Source: an uncultured Desulfuromonas sp.
GTDB taxonomy: Bacteria; Desulfobacterota; Desulfuromonadia; Desulfuromonadales; Desulfuromonadaceae
Direction of reading: 5' to 3'
NCBI RefSeq assembly: GCF_963678835.1
Contig: NZ_OY787469.1
Coordinates: 2,790,001 to 2,854,000 of the forward strand
DNA: 64,000 nt
Below, in pieces: positions 16,998 through 26,454 of this stretch. Position 1 is the stretch's first letter, and each line of letters starts with the position of its first letter. Below the pieces are notes generated by a model that had not been told where the DNA came from, did not search any database, and worked only from the letters and a program-made list of their open reading frames with translations. The position numbers were made by a program, and so were the translations under genes.

Positions 16998-17067
16998 GGA
17001 AAACCTGTCCTTGCTTTTGATCGCCCCTCCACGGGCTCCACAGTCTGTTTTTTTCAACCGCTTGTTA
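16998..17067. repeat. Partial copy of the ~158-bp element (right half only)
   Basis: It matches the second half of the family (GAAAACCTGTCCTTG, then GGGCTCCACAGTCTG and the TTCAACCGCTTGTTA end). The left half is missing or unrecognisable, consistent with an old deletion. Confidence 0.7.
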
Positions 17068-17087
17068 GCAGAATACCGTACGATATT

Positions 17088-17413
17088 TATGTTCACGGAT
17101 GCGGACCTGAACCAAGCCATCTTTGGCTGCAGTGACGAACCGGCCAGCTTCAACGTTGAGTGACCCTGCCAAGATGACCAGGTGGTTTCCGTGGACCCGA
17201 TTTATCAATTCAGTCGCCCAAAAATCGCCCATGGATCGACGAGGTTGCCGGGCAAGTTCTCAGTGAACTAAAAAAAACATCACACAGAAGAAAATCCCCA
17301 GTATTGACGCTTGGGCCACAAACCGCATGACCGCCATGAACAGGTTTCTGGAAAATTACGAGGAAGGGTTAATGCAAAAAAGCTATATCGAAGCAACATT
17401 GCCGAAGCATTGA
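17088..17413 (+). pseudogene. Remnant of a class I SAM-dependent methyltransferase-like gene
   Basis: Pieces in different frames read FTDADLNQAIFGCSDEPASF, then after a stop VVSVDPIYQF, then after a frame change IDEVAGQVLSELKKTSH, and finally RMTAMNRFLENYEEG...YIEATLPKH. Together they follow the order of a known bacterial methyltransferase-like family (DP(I/V)YxF, IDExxxxVxxxxxxN, RMxAMxxFLxDYExG, RYIxxxLPxLPF). At least one stop and one frameshift are present and the catalytic half is gone, so the gene is dead. The family name is less certain than the decay. Confidence 0.5.
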
Positions 17414-18050
17414 CACCATTACTGAGCCTCCACTGTAAACGCTCCGAAACTGTCGAAAAGATTTGCTGTGGCATCGTCACGGATCATGATTGTTTCAGCA
17501 GCAATTTTCGCGATCAGAAGAGATGTGGCTACAGTTGAACCATCATCAATCGAACCACTCACCGTTGATGGAGGAGAATCCGTCGATGGCACTGAAGGGC
17601 TCACTGAACTGCTGTAGCCATCCTCCACAGGATGTGAAGAATAAACGACTTGCAAATGCCATTGACGGTATCGAACCGAACACAATGGGGTTGAATCATG
17701 CGTGATCTTCTTCTTTTTTTGGGGGGGGCTACCATCAGACAACCGGTCAGAAAGACTCAAAAAAACACCTGTATCTTTAAATAGTTAACCTATTGAAAAA
17801 TGGCCATCAAGTGCCAAATACAGAATGGTCTACAGCATCTGTAGACGAGTGTTTATCTTTTGTAGTTTTTTCGGTTTAACAAGAAACAAGATCACCGTCA
17901 AGGCAGCTTGCATCCGATAAGCACGTTTTACCCTCTGGGCATCAATCCCGGTGCATTAAATCAGCGGTCTCACCGGCAGAGAACTCTTGAATGATTGAAG
18001 GCCATGTGTCACGCAGATGCCCTCAATCATTCGTAGAGATTTATCAGCAA

Positions 18051-18230
18051 CTAATTGCAGTCACGGCGCCACATGCAGATCTCCTGTCCACAGTTCTCAC
18101 GATTATGGGTCTCGAAGCAGAGCGGATTGCCTTCAGCGCGCTGAATGGCTCGAATCAGATCGACTTTCTTCATATTGGAAGTTTTTACACCCATCTCTTT
18201 GGCAATCACTTTAATCTCGGCAACCGTCAT
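18051..18230 (-). CDS. Small SAP-domain protein (59 aa)
   Basis: The product starts MTVAEIKVIAKEMGVKTSNM and continues KKVDLIRAIQRAEGN, the helix-turn-helix-like SAP/Rho-N motif that binds nucleic acid. A short cysteine-bearing tail follows (CFE, then CGQEICMWRRDC). AGGAGGG lies seven bases before the ATG. Similar tiny SAP proteins with a CxxxxCxW tail are common in Geobacter relatives; their role is unknown. It is read leftwards, away from the DUF302 gene. Confidence 0.8.
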   Translation of the reverse strand: MTVAEIKVIAKEMGVKTSNMKKVDLIRAIQRAEGNPLCFETHNRENCGQEICMWRRDCN

Positions 18231-18490
18231 GTTTCCCTCCTGAATGTTGAACTAGACAGAATAACTATTTTGATAAGCGTGAAAAGTATAGCGCCGGTTT
18301 CTCGAAATGCGAGCAAGCAGGATATTTTTTTCGCAATTTAAACATTAAGCCAACAGTTCGTTTTTACGCGAGTTTTCATGAATAAAGCTCGCAACAAATA
18401 AAGCAGGAAGACATGATGAGAAAATGGTCTGTTATGGTATAAGAAATAGCAACAGTATTGACAACATTCAATCGGATTCAGGAGCGTCTT

Positions 18491-18889
18491 ATGGCTTACA
18501 CTTTTGACACCATCGTGAACAAACCTTTTGATGAGGTGATTGAACGGGTAACTGCAGAGCTGAAAAAAGAGGGGTTCGGTATCCTCACGGAAATTGACGT
18601 CAAAGCCACAATGAAGAAGAAACTGGAGGTGGATATCCCTCCCTATCAGATTCTTGGAGCCTGCAACCCGCACTTTGCGCATCAGGCGATGCAGCAGGAA
18701 CCCAAAATTGGCACCATGCTGCCCTGCAATGTCATCGTCCGGGAATTGGAGCCTGAGCGTATCGAGGTGTCCGCTATCGACCCGATTGCCTCGATGCAAG
18801 CCGTGAACAATCCAGACTTGATTAACATTGCGGATCAGGTACAGTCGAAATTTAAAAAAGTCATTGAAGCATTATCAGCAGCAGCCTGA
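18491..18889 (+). CDS. DUF302 domain protein
   Basis: The 132-residue protein is a single DUF302 domain (FDEVIERVTAELKKEGFGIL, then the conserved YQILGACNPHFAHQAM and IGTMLPCNVIVRE). DUF302 proteins are small cytosolic or periplasmic proteins of unknown function, often near metal or sulfur genes. No signal peptide is seen. The start at 18491 has AGGAG six bases upstream; the earlier ATG at 18458 does not. Its terminator is present twice, on either side of a repeat element. Confidence 0.85.
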   Translation: MAYTFDTIVNKPFDEVIERVTAELKKEGFGILTEIDVKATMKKKLEVDIPPYQILGACNPHFAHQAMQQEPKIGTMLPCNVIVRELEPERIEVSAIDPIASMQAVNNPDLINIADQVQSKFKKVIEALSAAA

Positions 18890-18908
18890 CACATAGATCG
18901 AACATGAA

Positions 18909-18938
18909 AAACGACGGTCTCAATAATGACCGTCGTTT
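18909..18938 (+). terminator. Terminator hairpin of the DUF302 gene, first copy
   Basis: AAACGACGGTC pairs with GACCGTCGTTT around an eight-base loop. The same 30 bases recur exactly at 19090-19119. This copy has lost its T run where the repeat element begins. Confidence 0.75.
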
Positions 18939-19089
18939 CAGTTTGATGACAAAGTCCATCCAGGGACTTTGTCATGGCCGTTTCGCAAAAACGCGGTTTT
19001 GCTTCACTTACAAAAACAAGGAGTTAAACCTCTCCTTGTTTTTGGCTCGCCCGTCCTTGGGCTCGGGGAGCCTGTTTGTCAACAGCCTG
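18939..19089. repeat. Diverged ~150-bp inverted-repeat element between two copies of a terminator
   Basis: It begins CAGTTTGATGACAAAG and ends TTTGTCAACAGCCTG, matching the inverted ends of the 158-bp family (CAGGCTGTTGA), and keeps the landmarks CTTACAAAAACAAGG and CTCGCCCGTCC. It is exactly bounded by two identical 30-bp terminator hairpins. Confidence 0.75.
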
Positions 19090-19124
19090 AAACGACGGTC
19101 TCAATAATGACCGTCGTTTTTTTT
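19090..19124 (+). terminator. Terminator hairpin of the DUF302 gene, second copy
   Basis: This is identical to 18909-18938 over 30 bases and is followed by a run of eight T residues, so it is the complete, probably original terminator. Confidence 0.8.
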
Positions 19125-19167
19125 ATCATCTCTTCCAGACGTGAAGAAAAAATCAACAAGACCCTTT

Positions 19168-19626
19168 TTACTTCTTATTGCTCCACATTTTCTCTTTTTG
19201 TTCGAGCGAAACCACCAGCCAGTAGCCAATGCTCATGGACAGAGTCACACCGGCTGTGGCCCACATATATTCCGGTGTAACCGCATCGTAATCGAGAATG
19301 ATCACTTTTCGGGAAATTGCCATCAGGGCTGTCGCCAACACGATTTTAACGTGGATAACATCTTCGCGCAGATAAATGACAATATTGACAAAAATCTCTA
19401 TCGCAATGAGCACTGCCATAAAAGCGCCAAATGTGGCCAGGATGTCACCGATGGTCAACATGAAGCGCGGTGGTTCCATTAATTTGGTGTAGAGCACCCA
19501 AACCACATCGGCAACGCCCCATAAGATCACCAGCGTCATCAATACCGACAGAATACGTACAGCGACATGAATCACCCGGCGCGATGCCTGTACAATAGGT
19601 TCATTAGGATTTTCAAGATCGTCCAT
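19168..19626 (-). CDS. PsiE family membrane protein
   Basis: The 152-residue protein has four hydrophobic segments and the PsiE-family pattern (residues such as IEIFVNIVIYLRED and ATALMAISRKVIILDYD). PsiE was named as a phosphate-starvation-inducible gene in E. coli; its biochemical role is not established. The ATG at 19626 has CAGGAGA just upstream. It lies about 60 bases after the DppB-type permease on the same strand and may be in that operon. Confidence 0.82.
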   Translation of the reverse strand: MDDLENPNEPIVQASRRVIHVAVRILSVLMTLVILWGVADVVWVLYTKLMEPPRFMLTIGDILATFGAFMAVLIAIEIFVNIVIYLREDVIHVKIVLATALMAISRKVIILDYDAVTPEYMWATAGVTLSMSIGYWLVVSLEQKEKMWSNKK

Positions 19627-19686
19627 GGCTTTCTCCTGTTTTTTACAGTGTGCCGCGAAACCAAAAAACGGCAAGTGAACAGACCG

Positions 19687-20664
19687 TCAGGATTGATTAC
19701 GAATCCGCGGGTCAGCCAGGGCATACCCGACATCTGCAAGAAGATTTCCCACCAGTGTCAACACCGCGCCGATGACCAGAATCCCCATAATCAATGGATA
19801 ATCGCGCATCATCACGCCATCGTAAAACAGCTTGCCCATACCGGGGATGGCAAAGATACTTTCAAAAATAACACTGCCACCAATCAGCCCCGGCACCGAC
19901 AAACCGAGGAGGGTGATCAACGGCAACAAGGCATTCCGCAACGCGTGCTTGCCGATAACAATTTTTTCCGACAACCCTTTGGCCCTGGCGGTAAGAATAT
20001 AATCCTGCTGAACCACTTCCAGCATGTTGGATCGCATATAACGGGAAAAACCAGCCAGCCCGCCGAAGGCCGACACTAGAATCGGCAGCATTAAATGATG
20101 AATGACATCCCAAATCTGCTGTGGCCCGGTCAAATATTCATGACCAAGTGATTTGATGCCGGAAATAGGAAACCAGCCAAGGTAGACACCGAGATAATCC
20201 ATGAGCAGCAATGCCAACCAGAACGATGGCGTGGCGAAACCGATAAAGACAAATAAGGTGGTCAACCGGTCAAAAGTTGAATTACGCCGCGTTGCCGATA
20301 AAATCCCTATCGGGATTGACACCGCCAGAATCAGAGCAATGGACAAGACGTTGATCAGCACGGTAATAGGCAGGCGTTCGACGATTTTATCCCACACCGG
20401 ACGGCGATTCTGCGAAAACGAGGTGCCGAAGTCAAGCTGCACCAACCGCTTGACCCACTGACCGTATTGAACCGCCAACGGTTGATCAAGCCCATACTGG
20501 GCGCGCAACCGTTCTTTCAATTCAACACCGGCATCAGGATTAAGGTCGGTCTGCAAATCCGTGGGTTCGCCGGGAGCCAAGTGGATCACCGTAAAGGAGA
20601 TCAGGGTAATCCCCAACAACAGGGGCACCATCATCACCAGTCGTTTTGCCAGATAAAGAACCAT
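19687..20664 (-). CDS. Peptide/nickel-type ABC transporter permease (DppB/OppB family)
   Basis: The 325-residue inner-membrane protein has the DppB/OppB features: an N-terminal helix, the TM_PBP1 N-terminal region GEPTDLQ...[11 protein letters not shown], and the cytoplasmic EAA loop ([27 protein letters not shown]) that docks the ATPase. It follows the binding-protein gene by 11 bases. No DppC partner or ATPase subunits are present in this window, so the transporter must be completed elsewhere. Confidence 0.92.
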   Translation of the reverse strand: MVLYLAKRLVMMVPLLLGITLISFTVIHLAPGEPTDLQTDLNPDAGVELKERLRAQYGLDQPLAVQYGQWVKRLVQLDFGTSFSQNRRPVWDKIVERLPITVLINVLSIALILAVSIPIGILSATRRNSTFDRLTTLFVFIGFATPSFWLALLLMDYLGVYLGWFPISGIKSLGHEYLTGPQQIWDVIHHLMLPILVSAFGGLAGFSRYMRSNMLEVVQQDYILTARAKGLSEKIVIGKHALRNALLPLITLLGLSVPGLIGGSVIFESIFAIPGMGKLFYDGVMMRDYPLIMGILVIGAVLTLVGNLLADVGYALADPRIRNQS

Positions 20665-20675
20665 AGGTGCCTCGC

Positions 20676-22346
20676 TTAGCGTTGATATTTCTGCAGTGCC
20701 TCAGGCACATACCAGCGAATAAAGTTATGCATAATGCCACTGGGCGCTTCCTCAATGCCGTGGAAACGGCGGGCGACAACCGGCAAAGAATCCGGAACGA
20801 ACAGAAACGTATAGGGCTGCTCTTCAGCAAGAATTTCCTGAAATTCATCGTAAATTTTCTTACGCTCGGCCTGATCAAAGGTGGAGCGTCCCTGCTCCAA
20901 CAACTCATCAACCCGATCATTCTTAAAACCGATAAAGTTCAAACCGTTGGGTCCGGTTTTACTCGAATGCCAGACATTGTACGCATCGGGATCAATGGGC
21001 ACGGTCCAGGCCATGATCATTACATCAAAATTCCCCGGGTTGATAAATTCCTTTAGCAATGATGCCCATTCGATCACGCGCAATTTCGCATCCACACCGA
21101 TCTCCTGAAAGCGGCGTTGGATGATTTCACCACTTTTAATACGCTGATCGTTGCCTTGATTGGTAATCATGGTAAATGCCAGCGGCGTACCGTCTTTGTC
21201 GCGGATACCGTCGCCGTCATGGTCACTCCAGCCAGCCTCATCAAGTAAGGTTTTGGCTTTGGCCGGATCATAAGGATACGGTTTGATCTTGGCATTATTA
21301 GGCCAGCTGCCCGGTTTATAGGGACCGTTGGCTGGCTGCCCCAATCCCAGCAGAACACCGTCAACCAGCTCCTGTTTGTTAATGGCATAAGACAACGCCT
21401 GGCGCACCCGGCGATCCTGGAACATCGGTTTGTTGAGATTGTAGCCCAGATAGGTATAGGAAAAAGCCGGATAGCGGTATTTATTGAAGCGGCGCACAAA
21501 ACCAGGCGCTTTGGTCTGACGGGCATATTGCAGGGGGGTCAGTCCCATCTTATCCAATCCGCCCGATTGCAACTCAAGAAACATGGTAGTTAAATCGGGG
21601 ATAATACGAAAGACGATGCGCTTAATGTAGGGCGCTCCTTCAAAGTAATCCTCGTTGCGCTCAAGAACAATCTTCTCTCCCTGAAGCCATTCAACAAACC
21701 GGTAAGGTCCGGTTCCGATGGGCGCCCGCGCCAGTGGACTGGTGGCAATCTCCTGCCCTTCAAGCAGATGCTTTGGATGGATGCCCATTCCCCAACTGAT
21801 CAGAGCGGATGCCAGAGGCTTCTTGTAGCGAACAATAAACGTGTAGGGATCAGGGGCTAAGGCTTCCGTCACCTGCTTATAGCGCTCTGAATACGCGGTT
21901 GGCGTTTCCGGGTCGATCAACAACTGATAAGTAAACAGAACATCGGCAGAGGTAAACGGCGCACCATCGTGCCAGCGCACATCATGTCTGAGGTGAAAAA
22001 CAATCTCCAGTCCATCGTCAGAGACCTGCCAGGATTCGGCCAAATCGCCTTCAAATTCGAGGTCTTTATTGTAACGGATCAGACCGTTGTAGATCGCGGA
22101 CGATACTTCCGTGGATGCCGAATCGGTCGACAACATCGGCAGCAAGTTACTGGCGTCAGCAATGGTACCGGTAATAATTGTGTCACCGGGCACCGGCGTG
22201 GTGTCATCACCCTCTTTTTCCAGCAAAACGTCCTGCTGGCGGCAACCGACCATCAACAACACCATGATCAGGAGGCCCCAAATGATCAGACGGCGACTGA
22301 GTACAAGAGGCTCAGATGTGAACTTAAAGATTGTTCGATGACTCAT
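20676..22346 (-). CDS. Peptide-type ABC transporter substrate-binding lipoprotein (family 5, OppA/DppA)
   Basis: The 556-residue protein has a lipoprotein signal ending in LMVGC, then a classic family 5 solute-binding domain: [40 protein letters not shown] and [16 protein letters not shown]. Such proteins bind peptides, nickel or other small ligands and deliver them to DppB/C. The start at 22346 has GGAG seven bases upstream and overlaps the preceding lipoprotein gene by 23 bases, so translation is probably coupled. Confidence 0.9.
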   Translation of the reverse strand: MSHRTIFKFTSEPLVLSRRLIIWGLLIMVLLMVGCRQQDVLLEKEGDDTTPVPGDTIITGTIADASNLLPMLSTDSASTEVSSAIYNGLIRYNKDLEFEGDLAESWQVSDDGLEIVFHLRHDVRWHDGAPFTSADVLFTYQLLIDPETPTAYSERYKQVTEALAPDPYTFIVRYKKPLASALISWGMGIHPKHLLEGQEIATSPLARAPIGTGPYRFVEWLQGEKIVLERNEDYFEGAPYIKRIVFRIIPDLTTMFLELQSGGLDKMGLTPLQYARQTKAPGFVRRFNKYRYPAFSYTYLGYNLNKPMFQDRRVRQALSYAINKQELVDGVLLGLGQPANGPYKPGSWPNNAKIKPYPYDPAKAKTLLDEAGWSDHDGDGIRDKDGTPLAFTMITNQGNDQRIKSGEIIQRRFQEIGVDAKLRVIEWASLLKEFINPGNFDVMIMAWTVPIDPDAYNVWHSSKTGPNGLNFIGFKNDRVDELLEQGRSTFDQAERKKIYDEFQEILAEEQPYTFLFVPDSLPVVARRFHGIEEAPSGIMHNFIRWYVPEALQKYQR

Positions 22347-23100
22347 CAACAGGCTCCACCTCATCCAGCGGCATCAATTCCGCATGGTCCGGAATGGTCA
22401 AGTGAAATTTCTCCGCCTTGATCTGGGGGTTGATTTCCACATCCTCAAATTGAATCACCACCTGCGTCAATGAACTGTCGACAGACAGCTCAAGACGGCG
22501 CGGAAACCCATCGTCGCCCCATTGGGAGTAAAGGATGTCATACATGATATAATCGTCAATCCGGTAACGAACCCGGTGCAACAGGCGACCGGAAAACACC
22601 ACTTCGTAGCGCACGCCGGGAGCGACGATAAAATCGAGCCCCTGCGGCTGTGCAACCACCTCCCCGCTCTCCAGCACCCCCGGCGGCAAACTGTAGAGCA
22701 GGCTGGCGACAAGATCGGCCACAGACAACGGCAAGCCAGTGAAGCGTTGAACTTTATCCAGGGTGGCCATACCGGAATAATACTGGTTATCGGACGGGAC
22801 ATAAGCTTGCAGGTCGGGACCACTCACCGCCATCTGAAACAACAGTTGACCAAAAAAATTGATCGCATCAACCCGCAAACGTAACGGGCGCTCCACCAGA
22901 AGCCCCTGAGTGGTGGACCAGTGTTTGCCCTGCTGCGTCACTTTGACCTCGGCCAGAGCACTCAACGAGTTCTGCCTGTACGCCAATTGGCGTAAAACAT
23001 CCAGTTGTTGCGCTGTTGAAACCGACAGCGGCCGCGTTACCGGGCGCGGCTGACAGGCGGTCAGCAGGACAATGACGATCATCCAGACAAGACGTTTCAT
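22324..23100 (-). CDS. LolB-like outer-membrane lipoprotein (DUF4292-type)
   Basis: The 258-residue product has a lipobox (LLTAC, cysteine 16), then a half-barrel-like domain with alternating hydrophobic strands (LSALAEVKVTQQGKHW, LRLRVDAINFFGQLL, YRIDDYIMYDILYSQW). This layout resembles LolB and other lipoprotein-carrier folds. The likely role is lipoprotein handling or envelope assembly. It starts in a four-base overlap with the TPR lipoprotein gene and itself overlaps the binding-protein gene. Confidence 0.7.
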   Translation of the reverse strand: MKRLVWMIVIVLLTACQPRPVTRPLSVSTAQQLDVLRQLAYRQNSLSALAEVKVTQQGKHWSTTQGLLVERPLRLRVDAINFFGQLLFQMAVSGPDLQAYVPSDNQYYSGMATLDKVQRFTGLPLSVADLVASLLYSLPPGVLESGEVVAQPQGLDFIVAPGVRYEVVFSGRLLHRVRYRIDDYIMYDILYSQWGDDGFPRRLELSVDSSLTQVVIQFEDVEINPQIKAEKFHLTIPDHAELMPLDEVEPVDESSNNL

Positions 23101-24845
23101 GGTTCTAGATCCTGTAACTTCCTAACAACATCAGGCAAGTCCGGTTGTAACTCAAGAACTTTGCGATAGATCCGTTGCGCCTCTTGTGTCAAAAGGAGTT
23201 TTCGATAAAGATCTCCCAGATGTTCCATAATCAACACATCTTCAGGAGATTTTTTCAACGCCTGTTCCAGCGGTTCTCGCGCTTGCTCATAATCACCCCT
23301 CTGAAAATACACCCAGCCGAGGGTATCCAGAACAGCTGCATGAGGCGCCAGCCGCGCGGCCTGGCATGCCATTTCCAACGCCTCGTCAAGATGCTCACCT
23401 GATTCAGCATAAATATAGGCCAGATGATTCAAGGCACCGACATGCTGGGGATTTAGCGTCAGGGCCTCGCGTATCAGCTGTTCAGTACGCTCTCTTAAAC
23501 CACGCAATTCAAAAATGACACCTTGGCTATAATACAGATCATCCACGTTCGGATGGCGCTGTATCCCCCGATCCAGCACAGCCAACGCTTTATCATAACG
23601 TTGACTACGTTGATAAAGATTGGCCAACTGTAAAAAGACCCGGACATCACTCTGATCCAGCTCCAGCAACTGTTCAAGTGTTTCAGTCGCCTGAACCTGA
23701 TCGTTCATGTGATTGTAGGTCACACTCATCCGCACCAAAGCCTCTTTTTGCAGCGCTGAGGGATGTTCAACAAGCTGGTAATACTGGATAGCCTCCGTCC
23801 AACGCTGCTGATGTTCCAGAGCATAAGCCAGCCAATAAAACAGTTGCGACGACACGGGATGATACGGTAATGCCTGACGAAACGTGGCTTCGGCTTCCGG
23901 CCAACGCTCCAGTTCAATATAGATATATCCGAGTTTGCCCAACGCCTCGACATCGGCGGGATCATGCTGAACAATCGATTCCACCCGTTGCAGAGCTTCA
24001 GAGTAACGCCCCTGCTCAATCAACAACGTTGAACCAAGGTGATCAAAATAGGCCTGATCATCGGTCTGGCGCGCCGCTTCATCGTAGAGGGTCAGTGCTT
24101 CATCAAACTGGCGCTGCTGTTCGAGAAGGCGGCCAAGAGGCAGATAGATTCGCCGATCATGGGGGTTGAGTTCAATGGCCTGACGATAGGTGGTAATCGC
24201 CTGCTGGTGATCGCCACGTAATCGATAAAGATTAGCCAGTTCCATCAGCCCATTAATAGACTGGGGTTGACGGTTAAGCCATTGGCGCAAAATCTGTTCA
24301 GCGTTATCATACGCCTGCTGGCTGAGATACAAACGGCTGATGTGAAGATAGACATCTTCAATATCGGGATGACGATCAAGGACTTGGCGAAACGCCGCAA
24401 CCGCCTGATCGGTTTTGCCCTGAGCATGGTAAACATCAGCAAGCATCAGCTCCGAAGTCAAATGGTGGGGCTGTAGAGCCAGCGCCTGGTTAAGATATTC
24501 CTGCGCCTGCTGCGTCTGCCCCCGGTCAAGATGGATGGACGCCAGCGCGGCAAACAGATAGGGCGATTGATCGTCAAAGGTTACGGCCCGCTGCAACGCC
24601 TCAATAGCGGCATCAACATCACCATCAATCAAATGCAAACGGGCATCGGCATAGGCCAGATACGCCTGACCGCGCTGGTAACGTTGTTGCTCGTCAGCTG
24701 AAATCGGGGATGTCTTTGGCGGCAGACTGCAGGCCGTCATCATCAGCAACAACAGGCTGCCGACGAGGAAAAATCGCCCCGGCATGAATCGCCAAAACGA
24801 AAAAAGAGTGTTACCACGACATGCCACCTGGTCGCTTCCTTTCAT
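23097..24845 (-). CDS. Tetratricopeptide-repeat lipoprotein
   Basis: The 582-residue product begins with a long basic leader and a lipobox (MMTAC, cysteine about 39), then at least twelve TPR units at about 34-residue spacing from residue 55 to the end. Typical examples are AQEYLNQALALQPHH, AITTYRQAIELNPHD and AQRIYRKVLELQPDL. TPR lipoproteins of this size act as scaffolds in exopolysaccharide export or outer-membrane assembly. The ATG at 24845 has AAGG upstream. It heads the operon TPR - LolB-like - binding protein - permease. Confidence 0.87.
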   Translation of the reverse strand: MKGSDQVACRGNTLFSFWRFMPGRFFLVGSLLLLMMTACSLPPKTSPISADEQQRYQRGQAYLAYADARLHLIDGDVDAAIEALQRAVTFDDQSPYLFAALASIHLDRGQTQQAQEYLNQALALQPHHLTSELMLADVYHAQGKTDQAVAAFRQVLDRHPDIEDVYLHISRLYLSQQAYDNAEQILRQWLNRQPQSINGLMELANLYRLRGDHQQAITTYRQAIELNPHDRRIYLPLGRLLEQQRQFDEALTLYDEAARQTDDQAYFDHLGSTLLIEQGRYSEALQRVESIVQHDPADVEALGKLGYIYIELERWPEAEATFRQALPYHPVSSQLFYWLAYALEHQQRWTEAIQYYQLVEHPSALQKEALVRMSVTYNHMNDQVQATETLEQLLELDQSDVRVFLQLANLYQRSQRYDKALAVLDRGIQRHPNVDDLYYSQGVIFELRGLRERTEQLIREALTLNPQHVGALNHLAYIYAESGEHLDEALEMACQAARLAPHAAVLDTLGWVYFQRGDYEQAREPLEQALKKSPEDVLIMEHLGDLYRKLLLTQEAQRIYRKVLELQPDLPDVVRKLQDLEP

Positions 24846-25041
24846 GGGAACCTTAAAAACCTCAGTATAACGTCATGCAAGCGTTACAATTCAGACGTCG
24901 TTCGGACGCTAACACAGTTGCATCAACAGGTCAATTTACCACCTTTATTCTTGACCACAATGCGCTGCCCCGCTAGACTCGCCAAGGTGTTTACAATCCC
25001 TGCGCAAAACCACTATCCATCGACATCTGAGGAGTCTTAAT

Positions 25042-26235
25042 ATGGCAATTGCAAACAAAATCCAGACCTGTATCACACAGTCTTCGTGGATTCGCAAAAT
25101 GTTTGAACAAGGGGCCCAGTTGCGGGCAAAATTCGGGGCCGAAAACGTCTACGATTTCACCATCGGCAACCCTTCAGTCGAACCACCCAAAGCGTTTCAC
25201 GCGGCCCTGAAAGAGCTGGCCGACAATCCGCAGCCGGGCATGCACCGTTACATGAGCAATGCCGGTTACGATGACACCCGAGCTGCCGTCGCCGAAGCCA
25301 TCGCATCGCGCTGCGATCAAAATGTTCAGGGAGCCCAGATCGTCATGACCTGCGGAGCCGGTGGTGCTCTTAATGTGGTGCTGAAAACCTTACTCAACCC
25401 CGGCGAAGAAGTGATCATCCTGGCGCCGTTTTTTGTTGAATACACATTTTATATCGATAACCACGGCGGCACCAGCACCATGGTACCAACCTTGAGCGAT
25501 TCTTTTCAAATTGACTTGGCCGCGATTGAACAGGCCATCAACAAAAACACCAAAGCGATTATCGTCAACTCGCCGAATAATCCCACCGGGGTAATTTATC
25601 CGGCGGATGACCTCAAAGCCCTTGATGCTCTGCTTAAACGCAAGGAACAGGAGCTGGGCAACCAGATCTATGTGATTTCCGACGAACCTTATGCACGGCT
25701 GGCTTACGACGGCATGGAGGTTCCGTGTATTTTTGATTGCATTGACAACTCGGTGATCGTCACCTCGCACTCCAAGGACCTGGCTTTGCCCGGTGAACGG
25801 ATCGGCTATCTGGCTGCCAACCCGGCCATGGCGGGAGTCGATTCATTTATGGAGGGGGCGATCTTCGCCAACCGCGTTCTCGGTTTTGTCAACGCTCCCG
25901 CTCTGGTCCAACGTCTGATCACACCGCTGCAACATGAAAGTGTGGATATCGCCGCCTATGAAGAAAAACGCGATCTGTTCTACACTATTCTCACCGATCT
26001 CGGCTTTGACGTTGTCAAACCGCAGGGCGGCTTTTACCTGTTTCCCAAGTCACCGCTTGAAGACGATGTTGCCTTCATTGAAATGGCTCAGAAATACAAT
26101 ATCCTGCTGGTTCCCGGTAAGGGTTTTGGCCAGCCCGGCTATTTTCGCATTGCTTACTGCATTGACAAACAGATCATTGAGCGCAGTATTCCGGCCTGGA
26201 AACAGTTGGCTGCTGAAGTGGGTCTTATCCAGTAA
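25042..26235 (+). CDS. Class I PLP-dependent aminotransferase
   Basis: This 397-residue fold-type I aminotransferase shows the substrate/PLP region FTIGNPSVEPP, NSPNNPTGVIY, VISDEPYARLAY and the Schiff-base lysine in TSHSKDLALPGERIGYLA. It belongs to the aspartate/aromatic aminotransferase superfamily; the amino-acid substrate cannot be set by eye. A GAGGAG site precedes the ATG and an intrinsic terminator follows the stop. It stands alone between recJ and the TPR operon. Confidence 0.87.
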   Translation: MAIANKIQTCITQSSWIRKMFEQGAQLRAKFGAENVYDFTIGNPSVEPPKAFHAALKELADNPQPGMHRYMSNAGYDDTRAAVAEAIASRCDQNVQGAQIVMTCGAGGALNVVLKTLLNPGEEVIILAPFFVEYTFYIDNHGGTSTMVPTLSDSFQIDLAAIEQAINKNTKAIIVNSPNNPTGVIYPADDLKALDALLKRKEQELGNQIYVISDEPYARLAYDGMEVPCIFDCIDNSVIVTSHSKDLALPGERIGYLAANPAMAGVDSFMEGAIFANRVLGFVNAPALVQRLITPLQHESVDIAAYEEKRDLFYTILTDLGFDVVKPQGGFYLFPKSPLEDDVAFIEMAQKYNILLVPGKGFGQPGYFRIAYCIDKQIIERSIPAWKQLAAEVGLIQ

Positions 26236-26262
26236 AACAGCTCAATGCAAAAAGGCTCATGG

Positions 26263-26298
26263 ACCGCCCGTTACCCTGTTGTGTGACGGGCGGTTTTT
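26263..26298 (+). terminator. Intrinsic terminator of the aminotransferase gene
   Basis: ACCGCCCGT pairs with ACGGGCGGT and is followed by TTTTTAT. A 157-bp repeat element begins at the end of the T run. Confidence 0.87.
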
Positions 26299-26454
26299 AT
26301 CAGGCTGTTGAAAAACAGACTGTGGAGCCCATGGACGGGCGACAAAAACCAAGAACAGGTTTTCAAGTACTTGATTTTGTGAGCAAAACGGAAATCGTAT
26401 TTTCGGCTTGCGTCGTTGAAAAATCCTCGGATGGAATTTTTCAACATTCTGTTA
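26298..26454. repeat. ~157-bp inverted-repeat element (copy 3, reverse orientation)
   Basis: It begins TATCAGGCTGTTGAAAAA and ends TTTTTCAACATTCTGTTA. It is the reverse complement of copies 1 and 2. Its left end touches the T run of a terminator and its right terminal TTA supplies the TAA stop codon of recJ. Confidence 0.87.

Larger units (their letters stand above)
16806..18050. other. Gene-poor, decayed region
   Basis: About 1.2 kb without an intact gene. It holds the right half of a 158-bp repeat (16998-17067), a broken methyltransferase gene (17088-17413), a leftward frame of unclear status at 17419-17760 (serine/proline-rich, then SIDDGSTVATSLLIAKIAAE) and long T and G runs near 17709-17730. 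A small inverted repeat CTACAG-CAT-CTGTAG lies at 17831. I regard it as a site of repeated insertion and decay. Confidence 0.55.

Noticed and set aside
16827-17135. Rightward frame beginning MVNTTVSNFLELMS
   Set aside because: Half of it is translated repeat sequence and the end runs into the methyltransferase remnant in the wrong frame.
17419-17760. Leftward frame, serine/proline-rich then SIDDGSTVATSLLIAKIAAE
   Set aside because: The region looks decayed, with long homopolymer runs at its start; no start site or family could be supported. It may be a gene fragment.
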